This document shows, one piece after another, positions 11,101 to 22,889 of a stretch of DNA of 64,000 nucleotides (the stretch's first letter is position 1; each line of letters begins with the position of its first letter). The DNA is from Hetaerina americana (Eukaryota; Arthropoda; Insecta; Odonata; Calopterygidae). Made by a program: the position numbers and the translations under genes. The DNA lies in NCBI GenBank assembly GCA_022747635.1, contig JAKTNV010000001.1, positions 29,739,990 to 29,803,989 of the forward strand. The letters are read 5' to 3'. Below the pieces are notes generated by a model. That model did no database searches and was not told where the DNA came from. It saw nothing but the letters and a program-made list of their open reading frames with translations.

Positions 11101-13470
11101 AATTCGAACCACCTCAATATTTGAGGCACCCCATCTCGTGCATGTAAATGCGAATATGCTGAATTGTAGAGAGGCGATATGGCACGAGAGGTTTCATAAT
11201 TCAATTTATATCGCACTGCTATGCTCGAAGTTGAATATTGTTAAGTACTACTGTTTTATTAGACTCGTGAACCAAAGTGTTGTACAATAAGTATGGGAAA
11301 CTATTTTTTCTTGACGTCACTGAACATTGCGGCGAACAGGCTCGATGGTAGGGGGTGGTGGATGTGGTGGTTACCTTCAACACGCGCCAATCGTCTGCGA
11401 GCGTTCGCTCAGGCTAGATCGAGTTTTTAGTGGACCCCTGTCGAGTGACTTGGTGCAAACGCAAAATGCAGCGAACAATTGAACAGCGGCACGACATATA
11501 TTTTTGGATTTTTGGACTTGAGAAATCGGGTTCAGAGACGTTGGGCAAGATTTGAGGATGAAAGTATGTCACAAACTGCAGTTTTAAAGTGGCGCAAGCT
11601 CTTGAGAGATGTCCGACAGAACGTGGAGGGCGAGCCCCGCGCTGGACAGCCGTCGACGTCATGAGCCGACTACAACGTGCAACGTGTGCGTGAAGTGCTG
11701 AATTCAGACCGTCGTTTAAGTGTACGCATGATCGCAGATCGTATTGGAATTGATAAGATGACAGTGCACACCATTGTCACTGAAACTTTGGTGATGCGAA
11801 AGATCTGCGCTAGACTAGTCCCAAAGGTCTTGACGGACGAGTCTAGTGAAGCCTGCTTGTGAAGACCTTCAACGCGCTGAAAAAGACCCCGACTTTTTGG
11901 ACACTCCCGTATTGGCACCAGCAGACTATTTCCTTTTCCCAAAAGTGAAATCCTCCCTCAAAGGACACCACCATGTGACCACAAGTGCCTTCATAGAAGC
12001 TTGCACGCATACCCTTAAGGACCTTCCGGAAAACAGCTACCAGGGAGCCTTCGAGTCGTGGAAAAGCCGCTTGCAAGAGAGTGTGGACGCTCAAGGGATG
12101 CACTTTGAAGAATTTTGAGGCTTTTTAGCAATATCTGAAATAAATCTTTTTTTTCCGAAACTTTTCCCGATGCCTTTTATACAAACCCTGTTGATGGCGA
12201 AAATTAACCCCACGTTGACAAGCGAACCTTCCACATTAATCTACAGTTTTTATTCAACAATTGATGCGTTTTACGATTTAACGAATTCAAAGGTGCGGAA
12301 ACTGAGGAAAGGAAAGTTTTCTTCTTCCCATACGGTTCCAAATAGCAAGATGTTCACTGGAGCTCATATTCCTTGTTTCCGGAGAAGTACAAAGGGAAAT
12401 AATACGAATTAATTCTTAAATGTCACCATTACTGATTTCTGAAAAGAACCCAATTTACCGGGCTTCTATCCGCAGTACCCAAATTGAATCCCCACAGGAG
12501 GGCCTGGATGCTCTCGGATTTGTCGGAATTTGTCGGATTTGTGCTACCATGATGTGGCCGAAAGTAATTATCAAACCCATGAACACGTAACCTCCTGGTG
12601 GAACGGAACGCACCTGGCGTTCCGTTTTCACGAGCAAACATTGTTGCAAAGTCAAGGAGAAATGAAAACAAACGATGGCCTACATGGAGAAAAAGTTTGG
12701 AGGCACGCTTAATACAATAGCAATTGATTTTAGAACAAGAAAAATTAGCATGAACTTCACACTATTGATGAACATGAAAAGAAAGACGTTTAGAGGGACG
12801 CCATAGTTTTCTCCATCTCTTGGAAGTCGTGCAGCTAGTGGGAGGAATGGCATGCCTAAATAATACCTCACTAGTCACCACATGAGCGAGGGACAGAGGG
12901 TAAGGGTGCCATAAGTACATAAGCATTAAACACAGAGGAAATAACTTCTTTACTCTGAGCGGGGTTAATTGAGAGGATTGCGGAGCGGTACAGAAGGAAA
13001 GAGTTTCAATCGGAGTGGACAGAGAGGAAACCAAGCAGGGGGAGGCATGTGCACACTCACAAAGAGGGAACACTAATGGATAAGGGGATCCGGAGTTAAC
13101 TCTGACCTTTGATGATTGGCCCCAGGTCGATGACGTCATCGGGGTAGGCGCAGAAAGTGATGGAGCGCACCAGCTCGGGCCTCACCTCCGCCTTCCGCCC
13201 TCCAACTCCCTCCTCGCCGGCCCACCTCCTCTCCCTCACGCCTAGGCCTGGCTCCTCCTCGCCATCCTCCCCCAGGGGTCTCTCGCGGCGAACGGACATC
13301 AGGGGGAGCAAAGGCAAGGGGTCGGCGATGCGGTGGCACGTGATACCACGACGGTGTGGAGCGGCCGTGCAGTGGGGTTGGGCGTCAATCGGCGGGCACG
13401 GCGGCGAGGGGCGTGCCGCGACGACGGCGGCCAGCACCGCGACGAAGATCACCATCGCGAGGGACTCCAT
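5183..13470 (-). CDS. Leucine-rich-repeat protein, singed wings 2/halfway-like (3' end outside window)
   Basis: There are four minus-strand coding exons: 13470-13107 (ATG, donor GTCAGA), 10425-10012 (donor GTAAGC), 8004-7838 (donor GTTAGT) and 5446-5183 (donor GTAAGT). Phases agree at every junction (1/1, 1/1, 0/0) and give 403 residues. Residues 1-19 are a signal peptide (MESLAMVIFVAVLAAVVA). Cysteines 25, 34, 45 and 107 lie in the N-terminal region. A Ser/Glu/Gly-rich low-complexity stretch spans about 148-190. One clear LRR, LRSLDLSGNRLRNL, is at 231-244. An LRRCT starts with GNPWNC (C265) and has a further Cys near 296. Exon 4 carries CPDSHPWHCNC (C321, C329, C331) and an LRRNT-like VDCSHRNLSRLPSRLP, then SLYVKGNR, which opens another LRR. 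The LRRCT-LRRNT order is also found in Toll receptors, but the few LRRs and NPWNC/VDCS blocks fit singed wings 2/halfway better. That orthology is from memory and moderate. Exon 2 has tandem in-frame acceptors 9 nt apart (exon start 10425 or 10416). The ATG exon sits in GC-rich DNA. Confidence 0.85.
5640..6340 (-). repeat. LINE 3' fragment, same family as 1-2720
   Basis: The minus strand reads GSGMLKAAIDGRMLGK at about 5693-5745, matching the 3' coding end at 60.7 kb. Near 6205-6245 it reads RFVDDQTL, the RT catalytic loop. Both lie within intron 3 of the LRR gene. Multiple stops and frameshifts make it a dead 5'-truncated copy. Confidence 0.8.
7353..7381. repeat. (AAT)n microsatellite
   Basis: About nine tandem AAT units lie in intron 3 of the LRR gene. 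The 28 kb around it is otherwise poor in simple repeats. Confidence 0.9.
8975..9225 (-). repeat. tRNA-derived SINE, family B, copy 1
   Basis: The reverse strand has a tRNA-like head: TTGATAGTTTAACTGG as A box and GGGTTTGAATCCC as B box. The body ends with a segment whose plus strand reads GGCATTCGTAGT and CACCACAATCCACGGGGTTA. The same head and body recur at 48.17-48.39 kb in the same orientation, and the head alone near 27.12 kb. No convincing target-site duplication was found. Confidence 0.75.
9240..10011. other. Intron sequence, no gene seen
   Basis: This lies between exon 2 of the LRR gene and the family B SINE. A 125-codon minus-strand frame at 9692-9315 has no recognisable motif and no convincing splice borders. 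Confidence 0.4.
11273..12190 (+). mobile_element. Decayed, internally deleted mariner-like element
   Basis: The plus strand keeps the transposase N-terminus (ATG 11466, MQRTIEQRHDIYFW). A frameshift follows at about 11500 and a stop at 11662. The second helix-turn-helix region is still readable (VREVLNSDRRLSVRMIADRI; ARLVPKVLTDES). The frame then jumps straight to the C-terminus (LAPADYFLFPKVKSSLKG, ending AQGMHFEEF then stop at 12118). The first two catalytic aspartates are lost by internal deletion. The ends are imperfect inverted repeats: CAAAGTGTTGTACAATAAGT at 11273 and the complement of TTTTATACAAACCCTG at 12175-12190. No TA duplication survives. It lies in the first coding intron of the LRR gene. 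Confidence 0.85.
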
Positions 13471-13620
13471 CTTGCGGCCGGGGAGCCAGTGGGAACGGGG
13501 AGGGGGTTGCCGCCGAGGGTCTCCCGCCGCTTCAACGAGAGCTCCTCATCGGTCGACGGGGGAGAACGGTGACCACCAAGGGCTGAAGGAGGAATAGTTT
13601 GAAACTTAGCGTGCACTTTA

Positions 13621-15060
13621 TATTTTTATTCCTAGATTCAGTGCGACATGTAGGGCAGAACGCGAGCACCCCCGCTCGACGGCCATAGAAGCCCCGAAAG
13701 TGCGGAAGTTTTTTTGCCTGGCCACTACTGTTAAGCGTCGGCCAAGACGTGAGCATGTTGGTGTCAAAAAATATCCTTTCGCGAATCAAAAACACAATGG
13801 AATGATCCGGAACGACGTACAGCTAAGGTGAAGTACACACGTATCAGCTGAACCAACGGGTTGGATAATTGAAATTTCGCTTAAATCCCTTTAAAAATAT
13901 TATGAGCTCTCAGCAAATTCGTCCTTCTGGATTAGTTGCAACGCTATGGTGAGTAGCTTCGTCAAGATTTGAAAGAGTTGAAAATCTTCATTTCCTCCGC
14001 CTTTGTGTTTGCAACCCAGTATCCAACTGTGCCTGTGCACCATATTCCGACCGTCTGTAGACACGGCCATCCCTCCCAAGTGAGGGGAACTTAACGCCCC
14101 GAGGGAAGACGGAACTTAGATCGGGTTCGAATTCAACTCCACAAATTAATAGTTTTTTAATGAGTATAAAACTGTTTACTCATCTATTTCCCTTTGAATA
14201 GAAAACTCAGATGTGCAGTAATGGGAGTGCACGCGACCCTGACTGACTCACCTTCCGCCTATTTAGCACCTATTTCAACTTCTCAGGAAGAAACTGCGAC
14301 TAGCAGAGGCATGCAAATTAGTCACAATGTCACATAGAAATGACATTGTGCATCTGAAATTCACTTTGGGGTACTTAACAACCTACTGATAAGCCGAAAG
14401 ATGTAATGAGGAAAAGCGGTTGCTACTTATATGCACTATTAGCGGGTACAAGTCATGGAAAATCAAAGCAAATATTCGAAGCAGCGATAATCATGCGGTA
14501 GAAATGGCTGGAAACGATGATTGCAAGGAGCAATGTAAAATGGGAATATTAGTCAACAAAGAGGTTCAAATTCAAAATAAAGACTAATCAAATGCCAGCT
14601 TATCATTTTGGTAAAATTCATGCAAGAGAAAAGATCACGTACGTACGTATCAACTTTATAAATAAAATTTATAACATTGATTTAATGATCCGTTGTAAAT
14701 CACCCTCTGTAGAAAGGGCGTGAGATGTTAAGTAGCCTGTTCTGATGCACCTGTGGTTCAATTCTGATGTTCTTCAAATAGTTCAATGTAGTTCTGATTT
14801 TGAAGTTCAATTTTGATGCCTAAGAGAAAAATGAACACGTTTTAACGAAGTGGAAAATTGCTAAGTTATATCATATCAAATTGCCAAGTATAATGTATTT
14901 ATATTTTTCATAAACTACACATGGAAACGTATTCGCGCATCACATTATTATCACTCCCCCATTTTCAACGACAAATTAATATCGTTATGAAACAAAGATC
15001 CTATAGAATGATCGAAGCACATAAATATTTGCACCATTGCGCCATTTATCGACATTGAAC
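13621..15060. other. No gene seen; upstream of the LRR gene's ATG exon
   Basis: No exon-like frame was found. Minus strand near 13590-13605 has a possible acceptor (TATTCCTCCTTCAG), where a 5' UTR exon could join the ATG exon. Confidence 0.35.
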
Positions 15061-15066
15061 AATATA

Positions 15067-15320
<254 letters not shown>

Positions 15321-18300
15321 CAACTTTGTACAATAAATGAGTAATTATAGGTATAATTTCGAATAAGCTATCCTATAGATTTGCCGTTTCTAATCTCAGA
15401 ACTGATACTCTTTGGATTTTGGGAAGCCATAGGGAGGTTTGTATCAATACGTAATGCACAACTGCAATCTCGAAGGGAGATATTTCGCGGAAAGAGAAAT
15501 TAATATGGGTGGAAACTAGAGATAAGCAATTCCGATTTCATTAACTCAATAGTATGATTTTTTACTCAATCGGTCCTAATGTAAATTTATTTCTACGGCA
15601 CCCCAATCAGGCGCAGATATCTTACATTCAATTCGATATCATATGATTAATTTAGACTTCATTCCAAAACAACAATTCGAATCAGCTCATCCCTTTAATC
15701 ATTTTCAGAAACTAGTTTGTTACATGTGTCAAAGAAATGGATGTCCGTGTCGTAGAGGAAACAACTGGCATCCAAGGCGTTACTTTTTTACTTTCGTTAC
15801 CACGGACTGAAATAAGAGGGATCCACATTTGAAGTTGAAAACCGAGGTAATAGATACATAAAGGTGGGCACTGGTATGCTAATATTCCGGAATTAAAAAA
15901 GACCCACCCAGTATAGTTGTCAAAAGGGAACATTTAATTGAAAATTTAAGTCAAATGTAAAAGTTCATATATTGGTATCAATCAGGCTGAACCTTGTGTC
16001 ACCGCATTTTGTAGGAATTAGAAAAAATAGTAGATTTCACAAAACATAACTGCGGTAGTACTGGTTTTATCACTAATCTGATATCTTTAGGTGCGATTCA
16101 AAACGTTAAGATGTGATTCACCTATTGGTTCGTCCACGCGTATTTCATTCACTCCTGTCAACTGAAAGATCAAAATGATTGTAAAAAAGACCGGTGAATG
16201 TTGCTTTCCGGTTTAACCTTATCGCATTACCGGAATAAAGTAGCACAACATCCACAAAAACGGAATTGTGCCGCAGAACAGGGACGGATATGATCCCTGT
16301 ACGTAAGTTGTACGCATGACTCGAAAAGATATTGAAAGTTGCATTAACCGTAGAATGAGAATCCCCTGAACATGCAACAATGAATGCTATTTCGAGCAGC
16401 CAGAGATTTAAGTTTACTTGAACTCATTGAATTTTATTACAGTCATCCGTATCGTAGATTCAAACACTGCCGAGCTTGCTGTGATTAAAAAAAACTATTC
16501 TCCAATTCAATCCGAAAATTTGGCAGAAATTAATTTAACCATTAAAAATGTTGTTTAAGCAAGGCTATACCAACGACCACTGCTGTTCGAGCACAGCTAC
16601 AACCACTATTAGTATAAGCACAGAATTCGATTTGGAGTTGTTTTCTAGCCAATTAGTAGACTCCTATGACCGGTGCCGTTGCAATGAACATCAAAGTGTC
16701 TTGAAAGTCTCCATCAAGGACAATATTACACTCACCAAATTTTTAGTTCTAGCCATGAAAGGTTTTGATTACAAATTGGAAGGGACATCAGTATGTTTTA
16801 TAGCGAAAAAAAGCCCGTTTAAAATTTTAAATTTTTAATGCCGATTAATACCAATGCAATTCTATTTTTTTTCTTGCTTTCGCGCCTTTTGTTAAGCGTG
16901 GAGTGGAGTCGATCAATGATTTAAGCTCATTACTTTGTCATCTTATTTCTCGACTAAAATTTAAATCAATAAAGAACATTACTGTAAAAATTATTCGGTT
17001 AATATCTAATCCAGGAATCGCACAGTTATTGAGAAATGGATTTATGCGAATCAGATAGTAAAGGTACCATAGTATCACTGTTTTCCAATCATGTCCCACG
17101 CGATTTTAAGCCGCAGGAAATTAAAGTTGCAGCCTTATTTCACACAAAATCAAGGATATTTGGTCTATTATTCTCATTCCAAAAAGTTCTGTAATTTTAA
17201 TTAACTCGGCCAACGAATAGAAAGAAGTTATTAAATTGGCACTAGGTAGTAATAAGACGTGAACAGCTCCAATCCGAGATTATTCCTTTTATCATCAAGG
17301 GAGGCTAAGCGCTTAAAATACTCAGCTATTGCACCGACACCGAGCATTCTCGAAGGGCTCCCAAATGACGACCGCGAGGAAATTTTTATTGCCTCGCGAA
17401 ATGAGAGCATGCATAGATAAAGAAAAGCAATTAGTGAAGCCGTAATAAATGGGCGATAATTATAGCACTGGCGCAACAGGTATTTGTTGATTACCTTAAC
17501 CGTGTATAGGTATAGCCTTTGGTGACAACACTGCGTCGTTGCCGACTCAAGTAGATAACGAACTCAAGGGCTGCCGCAGTTTGCATCGCCGATGTGGAAA
17601 AATAATTAAGGCAGCGTATGAGTCTAATGTATACGTACATCATTACAACATTAGTGTAACATATTTACTGAAAACTCCTAAATAAATACATCGTCAACGA
17701 GCTTGACCAAATGAAGGAGTTATTGAAAGGACTTTTATATTATTCATTCTCTTTGTTATTCTTGGGTTTTTATCCATAATACATTCATATACAATCGTCT
17801 CGATATAAATGGACTTTTGTTTGTTGATAAATGGAATATTTATATAGATGTCTGCTGCTAATATAATTCAAAATTAAAGTTATGCAAAAACAATGTATCA
17901 CAATATACGAATTCAAAAATTATTCTAAATGGAAAGAAGCCGTAATAGTAACTTGCGCAGACGATTTATCATCTAACGATGCACATTTAGAAAACAAACA
18001 CAATAATCATCGCTTAAGCATGAACGAATTAAGTGGGTCATCTCGTCTCATCTTCCAAAATCAAAATCACCGATGAACTCGGTTAGATACTAACGTGAAA
18101 TGATATTAGCAATAATAATTTTTCTCGACAATGGAAATGACGACTTTAACGGAAGATTAAAAATAAACGGTTGCATAGTCTATTCTTTTTAAAAACATTC
18201 TGCTTGCGATTGATAATTTTTCACCTTAATGCCACATGAAATATATATTTGAAGTTATGCTTGTCACTGGAGTCCTTTTTTTTCAAATGATGATATTAGT

Positions 18301-18997
18301 CCCTTTTTTCGTGCCTTGAGATTTATCAATAACAAATTATTGTTCAAACACACCACCTCAGCTCACAACGGATAGGCCTCATGTCTATTCCCATCCTCGA
18401 AATGAGTTTCAACAAGTAATTTCATAGTGGAGATTTTGCTACGTCATTTCATCCCTTCTTCTTGTGGCACAGAATAAACAAAATATATTGCATTAAAATA
18501 CATTTATCGATTATTATTTTAAATAATAATATTTTATCGTTAAATAGCGAGATCCTAAATGTATAATAGGTAAATTAATGATTGCTATGGTCCAAATCCT
18601 CTCGACTACAAAGTATTAATACGACAGTAAGCTACGAACCGACTCATATTTAGGGCCATTGTTAATTTATTTTTAAGTTCATAACGCGCGCAAACACCTA
18701 GTCTCACAACGTATTAAGACGGAAAATTACTAATACCAAGCAGGACAAAAATGAGATGATGATAAAGTTAGCGAAATTCTGCAAATACTTCCTTGGGAAT
18801 GCTTCCATTTATCTTGAGGAGGTCCAAGAATCCTTTTGAATATTTCCCATACAGAGCATGAACATAGCAAATATTCGGAATCAAAATAACGATACTACAA
18901 ACGTGAAACGAAACAACAAGAATGGCCACGCACAATGGGCGACTTCCGCTAATACCTATTCAGTAGGCCTGATGATCGCGTAAAAACAAATCGGATC
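15321..18997. other. Gene-poor AT-rich DNA
   Basis: A 96-codon plus-strand frame at 16548-16838 has no recognisable motif or flanking splice logic. No other supported feature was found. Confidence 0.4.
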
Positions 18998-19003
18998 TCT
19001 TAC

Positions 19004-19310
19004 CGTAGCACAGGGGAGCCGAAAGCTGCGATGGGGATGCGTCCCAGTCCGCCGAGGCTTCTTAGGTAGCGCGGAGGAGTTGAAATCAACGCTTGCGTGT
19101 TTTCTCATTTAGGAAAGGAAGGCAGGAAGACTGAGGAGGCTGCCTTTGGAGGGGTGGCGGAAGGGGAGAAAGGAGAACATGCGGCCAGAGATGGGATCGT
19201 GCCTTCAGCCTCCGCGTCGTAGAGTGAAGCTGACAAAAATGTTGAGCGTGAATCATACATACATGCGGTGCGCAATTGAATTTCGGTACTTCGTAAGGCA
19301 TACGTGTCAC
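19004..19310 (-). promoter_or_regulatory. GC-rich patch with strong minus-strand donor: possible first (UTR) exon and promoter
   Basis: This is an island of higher GC in AT-rich DNA. At 19003-18998 the minus strand has CTACG/GTAAGA, a near-ideal splice donor. No start codon with a convincing frame precedes it, so it would be a 5' UTR exon. The nearest minus-strand coding exon downstream is the LRR gene's ATG exon at 13.47 kb. The link is inference only. Confidence 0.3.
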
Positions 19311-19910
19311 CCGTCAACTTGAGAGGGTACCTTGATATCCATATTCATTAGCTTACGGATATGGACGGGACGAAGGGGCGGACAGCTCTGGGAAGCACCT
19401 TTCCACCACTGCACAGGTCGGGGAACTGGGGTAAATGCCCCTACCTAAATCGGGTGAAAACGGAAATCCCGAGGGGTCATGAAGGCTCAATTAACATGAA
19501 AATAAAATTTTTAATGCACACATAAAAGGTACAGGCCAAATTTCATTCACCACTTTTTCTCTAGTCGAATTTTTGTGCTTTGTGACGCATCGAAAATAAG
19601 TCAGGCAGAATTTGTTCGCCTACACTTTATCCCCATTGCAAGCATTGCATTCGGAGGTGCAAATGACTATTTAGATCACGCCCAGATGTACTTTTCTTCA
19701 CGAATTTTCGCCACTGGATTTCGCTGTCTCGTTCCGATTTTGTCCATTTTCGTTCGTATGAATAATTTGAAGTGTATTGAGAGCAGCGGGAAACTCATGG
19801 TCCCCTCCGAGCGACACTAACTCTAGCTACACTACTGCACATCCCTCCAAACATTGATCGATCGGAACAGACCACATGTAAGAGTCGTAAAGTCTTTAAA
19901 GAGTCTAAAG

Positions 19911-19939
19911 AAAGAGTCGTAGGGTAACTACGACTCTTT
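19911..19939. repeat. Perfect 12-bp stem, 5-base loop hairpin
   Basis: AAAGAGTCGTAG, loop GGTAA, then CTACGACTCTTT. A partial copy of the arm (AAGAGTCGTAAAG) lies about 30 bp upstream. Function unknown. Confidence 0.9.
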
Positions 19940-20910
19940 CCAAAGCTACTATTTGAATATAAAAGATACCGAAAATATTTGAATGAAAGCAAATTTCTGC
20001 AACACAACACACGCGACCATGGTGTTTCGACAAGTAACCAAAAATTTCAGCCGACGGAGTTGAGCAGAGTAATATACCCACTCCTTCACCATTCTTGATG
20101 ACCACCCCTCACAATGCAACTTAGAAGCATATTCAACGTCATTCACTTTCAATGAACAGTTCAAAATAGTACCACAACCCCCACTTATATCAGAGTTAAG
20201 ACAAAGGGACTGTGCATATAGGCAGCAATACCAGACTTCACACAAACATATTTTACCGAGCCATAAATCACCGCATAACCTGTTTCATGCAAATATGTTG
20301 CATGGATTCTTAGCATCCACATTCACGGTGAGGTTGAACCCACCATCTTGGGACAGTATCCCAAATCAAACCCAGCCACCTTTAGGAAAACATTCTTGCG
20401 AATAAATTCAAGATAATTTCAAAGGATATGCATTTGGTTTCCTTCTTAGAGAAACTTGTGAATGAATGCATTTTCAGGAGCATAAATAGTTCATGGCCCT
20501 GAAGGAAGGACAAAGACATGTGAATGAATATTGCATGGGGTAGGACTTAGTCATGAACATACAGGTGTACCTGTACCTCACAATGATTATTAAGGCAGTT
20601 AAAGGCAGAGGTTCTTCCACAGCAATAGATAATCTTGGATCAGCGTTTCATGAATGTGGAGGTGAATACAAAAGTAACATATCTCATGAGAGAACAAGGC
20701 TAGAAAATTTCAAACATGGTAAATGAGAACAAAAGAAAGGCAGATCAAGACATCTCATGAAGCATAGACACATTTTGAGCATGTCATTATGTATCAATTA
20801 GATTTAAATCTATTCAGGTTTAAGATGTGGATGAATTAGAAACAGTAATAATTTTAAGGAACACTTTAAAATTAAGAGCATGATTAACCTAAACAACAAT
20901 TTCTGAGTTC

Positions 20911-22083
20911 TCAAAAAAAGAATTGCATTTCCATCACAATGACACAGAATAGGAATACTACCTTGATCAAAAAGTTCCCGGAATAACCACCGTGTGGCGC
21001 TCCCATCGTTCCGATTTGAGTTCTGTTTTTTTTTGTTAAATTGGTACATCTGTTGTTGATATTCCCTTGAAATCTTAGTGTCATAACTTGACATTTGCAA
21101 AAGTTACGGTCGGTTTTCGGTATGTCCATCAGTGCTTCCTGCGATTTTTCCATTACTTCCTCTCGGCTGCTAAAACGCGTTCCCCGTAATGGTTTTTTAA
21201 CTCGATTGAACAGAAAGAAGTCACAGGGAGCCAAATCAGGTGAATTCGGTGGCTGTTGGATGGTATTTGTTGCATTTTTCGTCAAAAAATTACGAATAAT
21301 GATAGCACTGTGCGACGGTGCGTTATCATGGTGCAAAATCCACGAGTTTTCTGCCCACATTTCTGGTCTCTTTCGGCGAATTGCTTCACGCAAACGTCTC
21401 ATAACGCCCAAATAATACTCTTTGTTTACTGTCTGGCCTTCTGGCAAAAATTCATGATGCACTACACCGTTGTAATCCATGAAAACCGTCAGCATTGCCT
21501 TCTTTTTTGACTGAAAACGACGTGGTTTTTTTGGTCTCGGCTCATTTGGTGAACGCCATTCACTTGCCTGATGTCTGGATTGCGTGTCGTACTCATAAAC
21601 CCACGTCTCGTCTCCAGTAATGATCCTTTTGATGAATGTGGGATCGGATTCAGCCTCGCAAATCATGTCTTTTGCGACGTCAACACGGTCTCTTTTTTGC
21701 ATGAAATTGAGGTCTTTTGGCACCAACTTTGCTGCTACACGACGGAAACCCAAATCATTAACCACAATGTCTTGGGCGGATCCATAGGCAATGTTCAAGT
21801 CCTCCGCTATTTCTCTGATGGTTAATTTGCGGTTATTGACCAACATTTCTTTTACTTTATCAATTTTTTCACCGACTTTCGATGTCGATGGTCTGCCACT
21901 GCGTTCATCATCTTCGATTGACTCACGACCACTTCTGAACCGCTCGTGCCACTGGTAAACGACCGTTTTTTTTAGAGAATCGTTGCCGAAACACTTTTCC
22001 AACATTTCCAACGTCCGTGCGCCACTAAATCCGTTTTTTACGCAAAATTTAATACAAGTTCGTTGTTGCAAATTTAAATCCAT
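20911..22083 (-). CDS. Mariner transposase, complete DD34D catalytic triad
   Basis: The likely start is the ATG at 22083 (MDLNLQQRTCIKFCVKNGFS). An earlier in-frame ATG lies inside the right inverted repeat. The paired helix-turn-helix DNA-binding region covers about residues 1-110, with the linker motif LVPKDLN at 120-126. The catalytic acids are D158 (ITGDETW), D253 (HHDNAPSH) and D288 (SPDLAPCDFFLF), with exactly 34 residues between the last two. No internal stop or frameshift is present. Oddly, no stop codon occurs inside the element: the frame enters the left inverted repeat at about residue 325, crosses it and ends in flanking DNA at 20911. The usual mariner C-terminal ending is not seen. 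Either the family ends its protein within the repeat and this copy lost the stop, or the copy is a read-through variant. Confidence 0.93.
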   Translation of the reverse strand: MDLNLQQRTCIKFCVKNGFSGARTLEMLEKCFGNDSLKKTVVYQWHERFRSGRESIEDDERSGRPSTSKVGEKIDKVKEMLVNNRKLTIREIAEDLNIAYGSAQDIVVNDLGFRRVAAKLVPKDLNFMQKRDRVDVAKDMICEAESDPTFIKRIITGDETWVYEYDTQSRHQASEWRSPNEPRPKKPRRFQSKKKAMLTVFMDYNGVVHHEFLPEGQTVNKEYYLGVMRRLREAIRRKRPEMWAENSWILHHDNAPSHSAIIIRNFLTKNATNTIQQPPNSPDLAPCDFFLFNRVKKPLRGTRFSSREEVMEKSQEALMDIPKTDRNFCKCQVMTLRFQGNINNRCTNLTKKNRTQIGTMGAPHGGYSGNFLIKVVFLFCVIVMEMQFFF

Positions 22084-22287
22084 TTCTGCAATTGTAAAAA
22101 ATCGCCAACACACACAGAGATAGATGTACTCTTGGCTACGTAACTTTTGCAAATGTCAAGTTATGACACTAAGATTTAAAGGGAATATCAACAACAGATG
22201 TACCAATTTAAAAAAAAAACAGAACTAAAATCGGAACGATGGGAGCGCCACACGGTGGTTATTCCGGGAACTTTTTGATCAAGGTAG
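20958..22287 (-). mobile_element. Apparently full-length mariner with about 150-bp terminal inverted repeats
   Basis: The element is 1330 bp, flanked by TA at 20956-20957 and 22288-22289. The left inverted repeat (20958-21108) begins CTACCTTGATCAAAAAGTTC. The right one (22139-22287) is its near-perfect complement, differing by a few substitutions and a small poly-A length change. Most mariners have inverted repeats near 30 bp, so these are unusually long. The transposase frame is uninterrupted from its ATG to the left repeat. Confidence 0.97.
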
Positions 22288-22396
22288 TATGAAGATAATC
22301 GTATTAAATTTAAAACATGTTTGTAGGCATTAAAAGTTCAATAAATCAATTATTTTTATGTATCATTGATCTTTAAATTCAGGAAAACAACACATA

Positions 22397-22889
22397 CAGG
22401 GTCCAAACAATAAGTATCGGGACTGGTTCCAAAAATCAGAATTTATTGCAGTTATCATTACAATTACCTAATAATCTTCAAAATACATTCCTCCTGCATT
22501 GATACACTTAGTTCAGTGCTCGTCTTCGACCAGCTCCCAGTCTTCTTAAACATTTTGTGCCACTCAAAAATTCTTGTGCGGCTTAAGGCATCATCTCCAT
22601 AAGCTTGTTTAATGAGTCGAAGGGTCTCAACGCGGATTTACCGAGTTTAATGCAAAACTTCACAGCACAGCGTTGCTCAACGGTGCGCTCCATGCTGGCG
22701 CGACGACACCACAAAGAATCACACATCACAAAAATCCACCTCCTGTCTCAACGCATTCCCGGAGGTGACTGAACTAAAGTGCACCTGAATAGTGGGGGAC
22801 CCCTCTACCAAGCCGATTGGTCGGACCCCCATCCATTGCTCCATTGAGGCCACAGCGAACCAGCCGCGATACTTATTGTTTGGAGCCTG
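22397..22889 (-). mobile_element. Internally deleted mariner (493 bp, MITE-like)
   Basis: It is flanked by TA (22395-22396 and 22890-22891). Inverted repeats begin CAGG(G/C)TCCAAACAATAAG and continue TATCG. On the minus strand at about 22694 a mariner N-terminus opens (ATG, MERTVEQRCAVKFCIKL). The frame runs through a helix-turn-helix segment (FEWHKMFKKTG) with breaks and then jumps directly to the C-terminal AGGMYFEDY-stop at about 22475-22500. The catalytic domain is deleted. It is a different family from the element 109 bp to its left. Confidence 0.9.

Noticed and set aside
13157..13597. Plus-strand frames of 76-146 codons
   Set aside because: Shadows of the GC-rich signal-peptide exon of the LRR gene on the minus strand.
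21095..21825. Plus-strand frames of 84-106 codons
   Set aside because: Antisense shadows of the mariner transposase.
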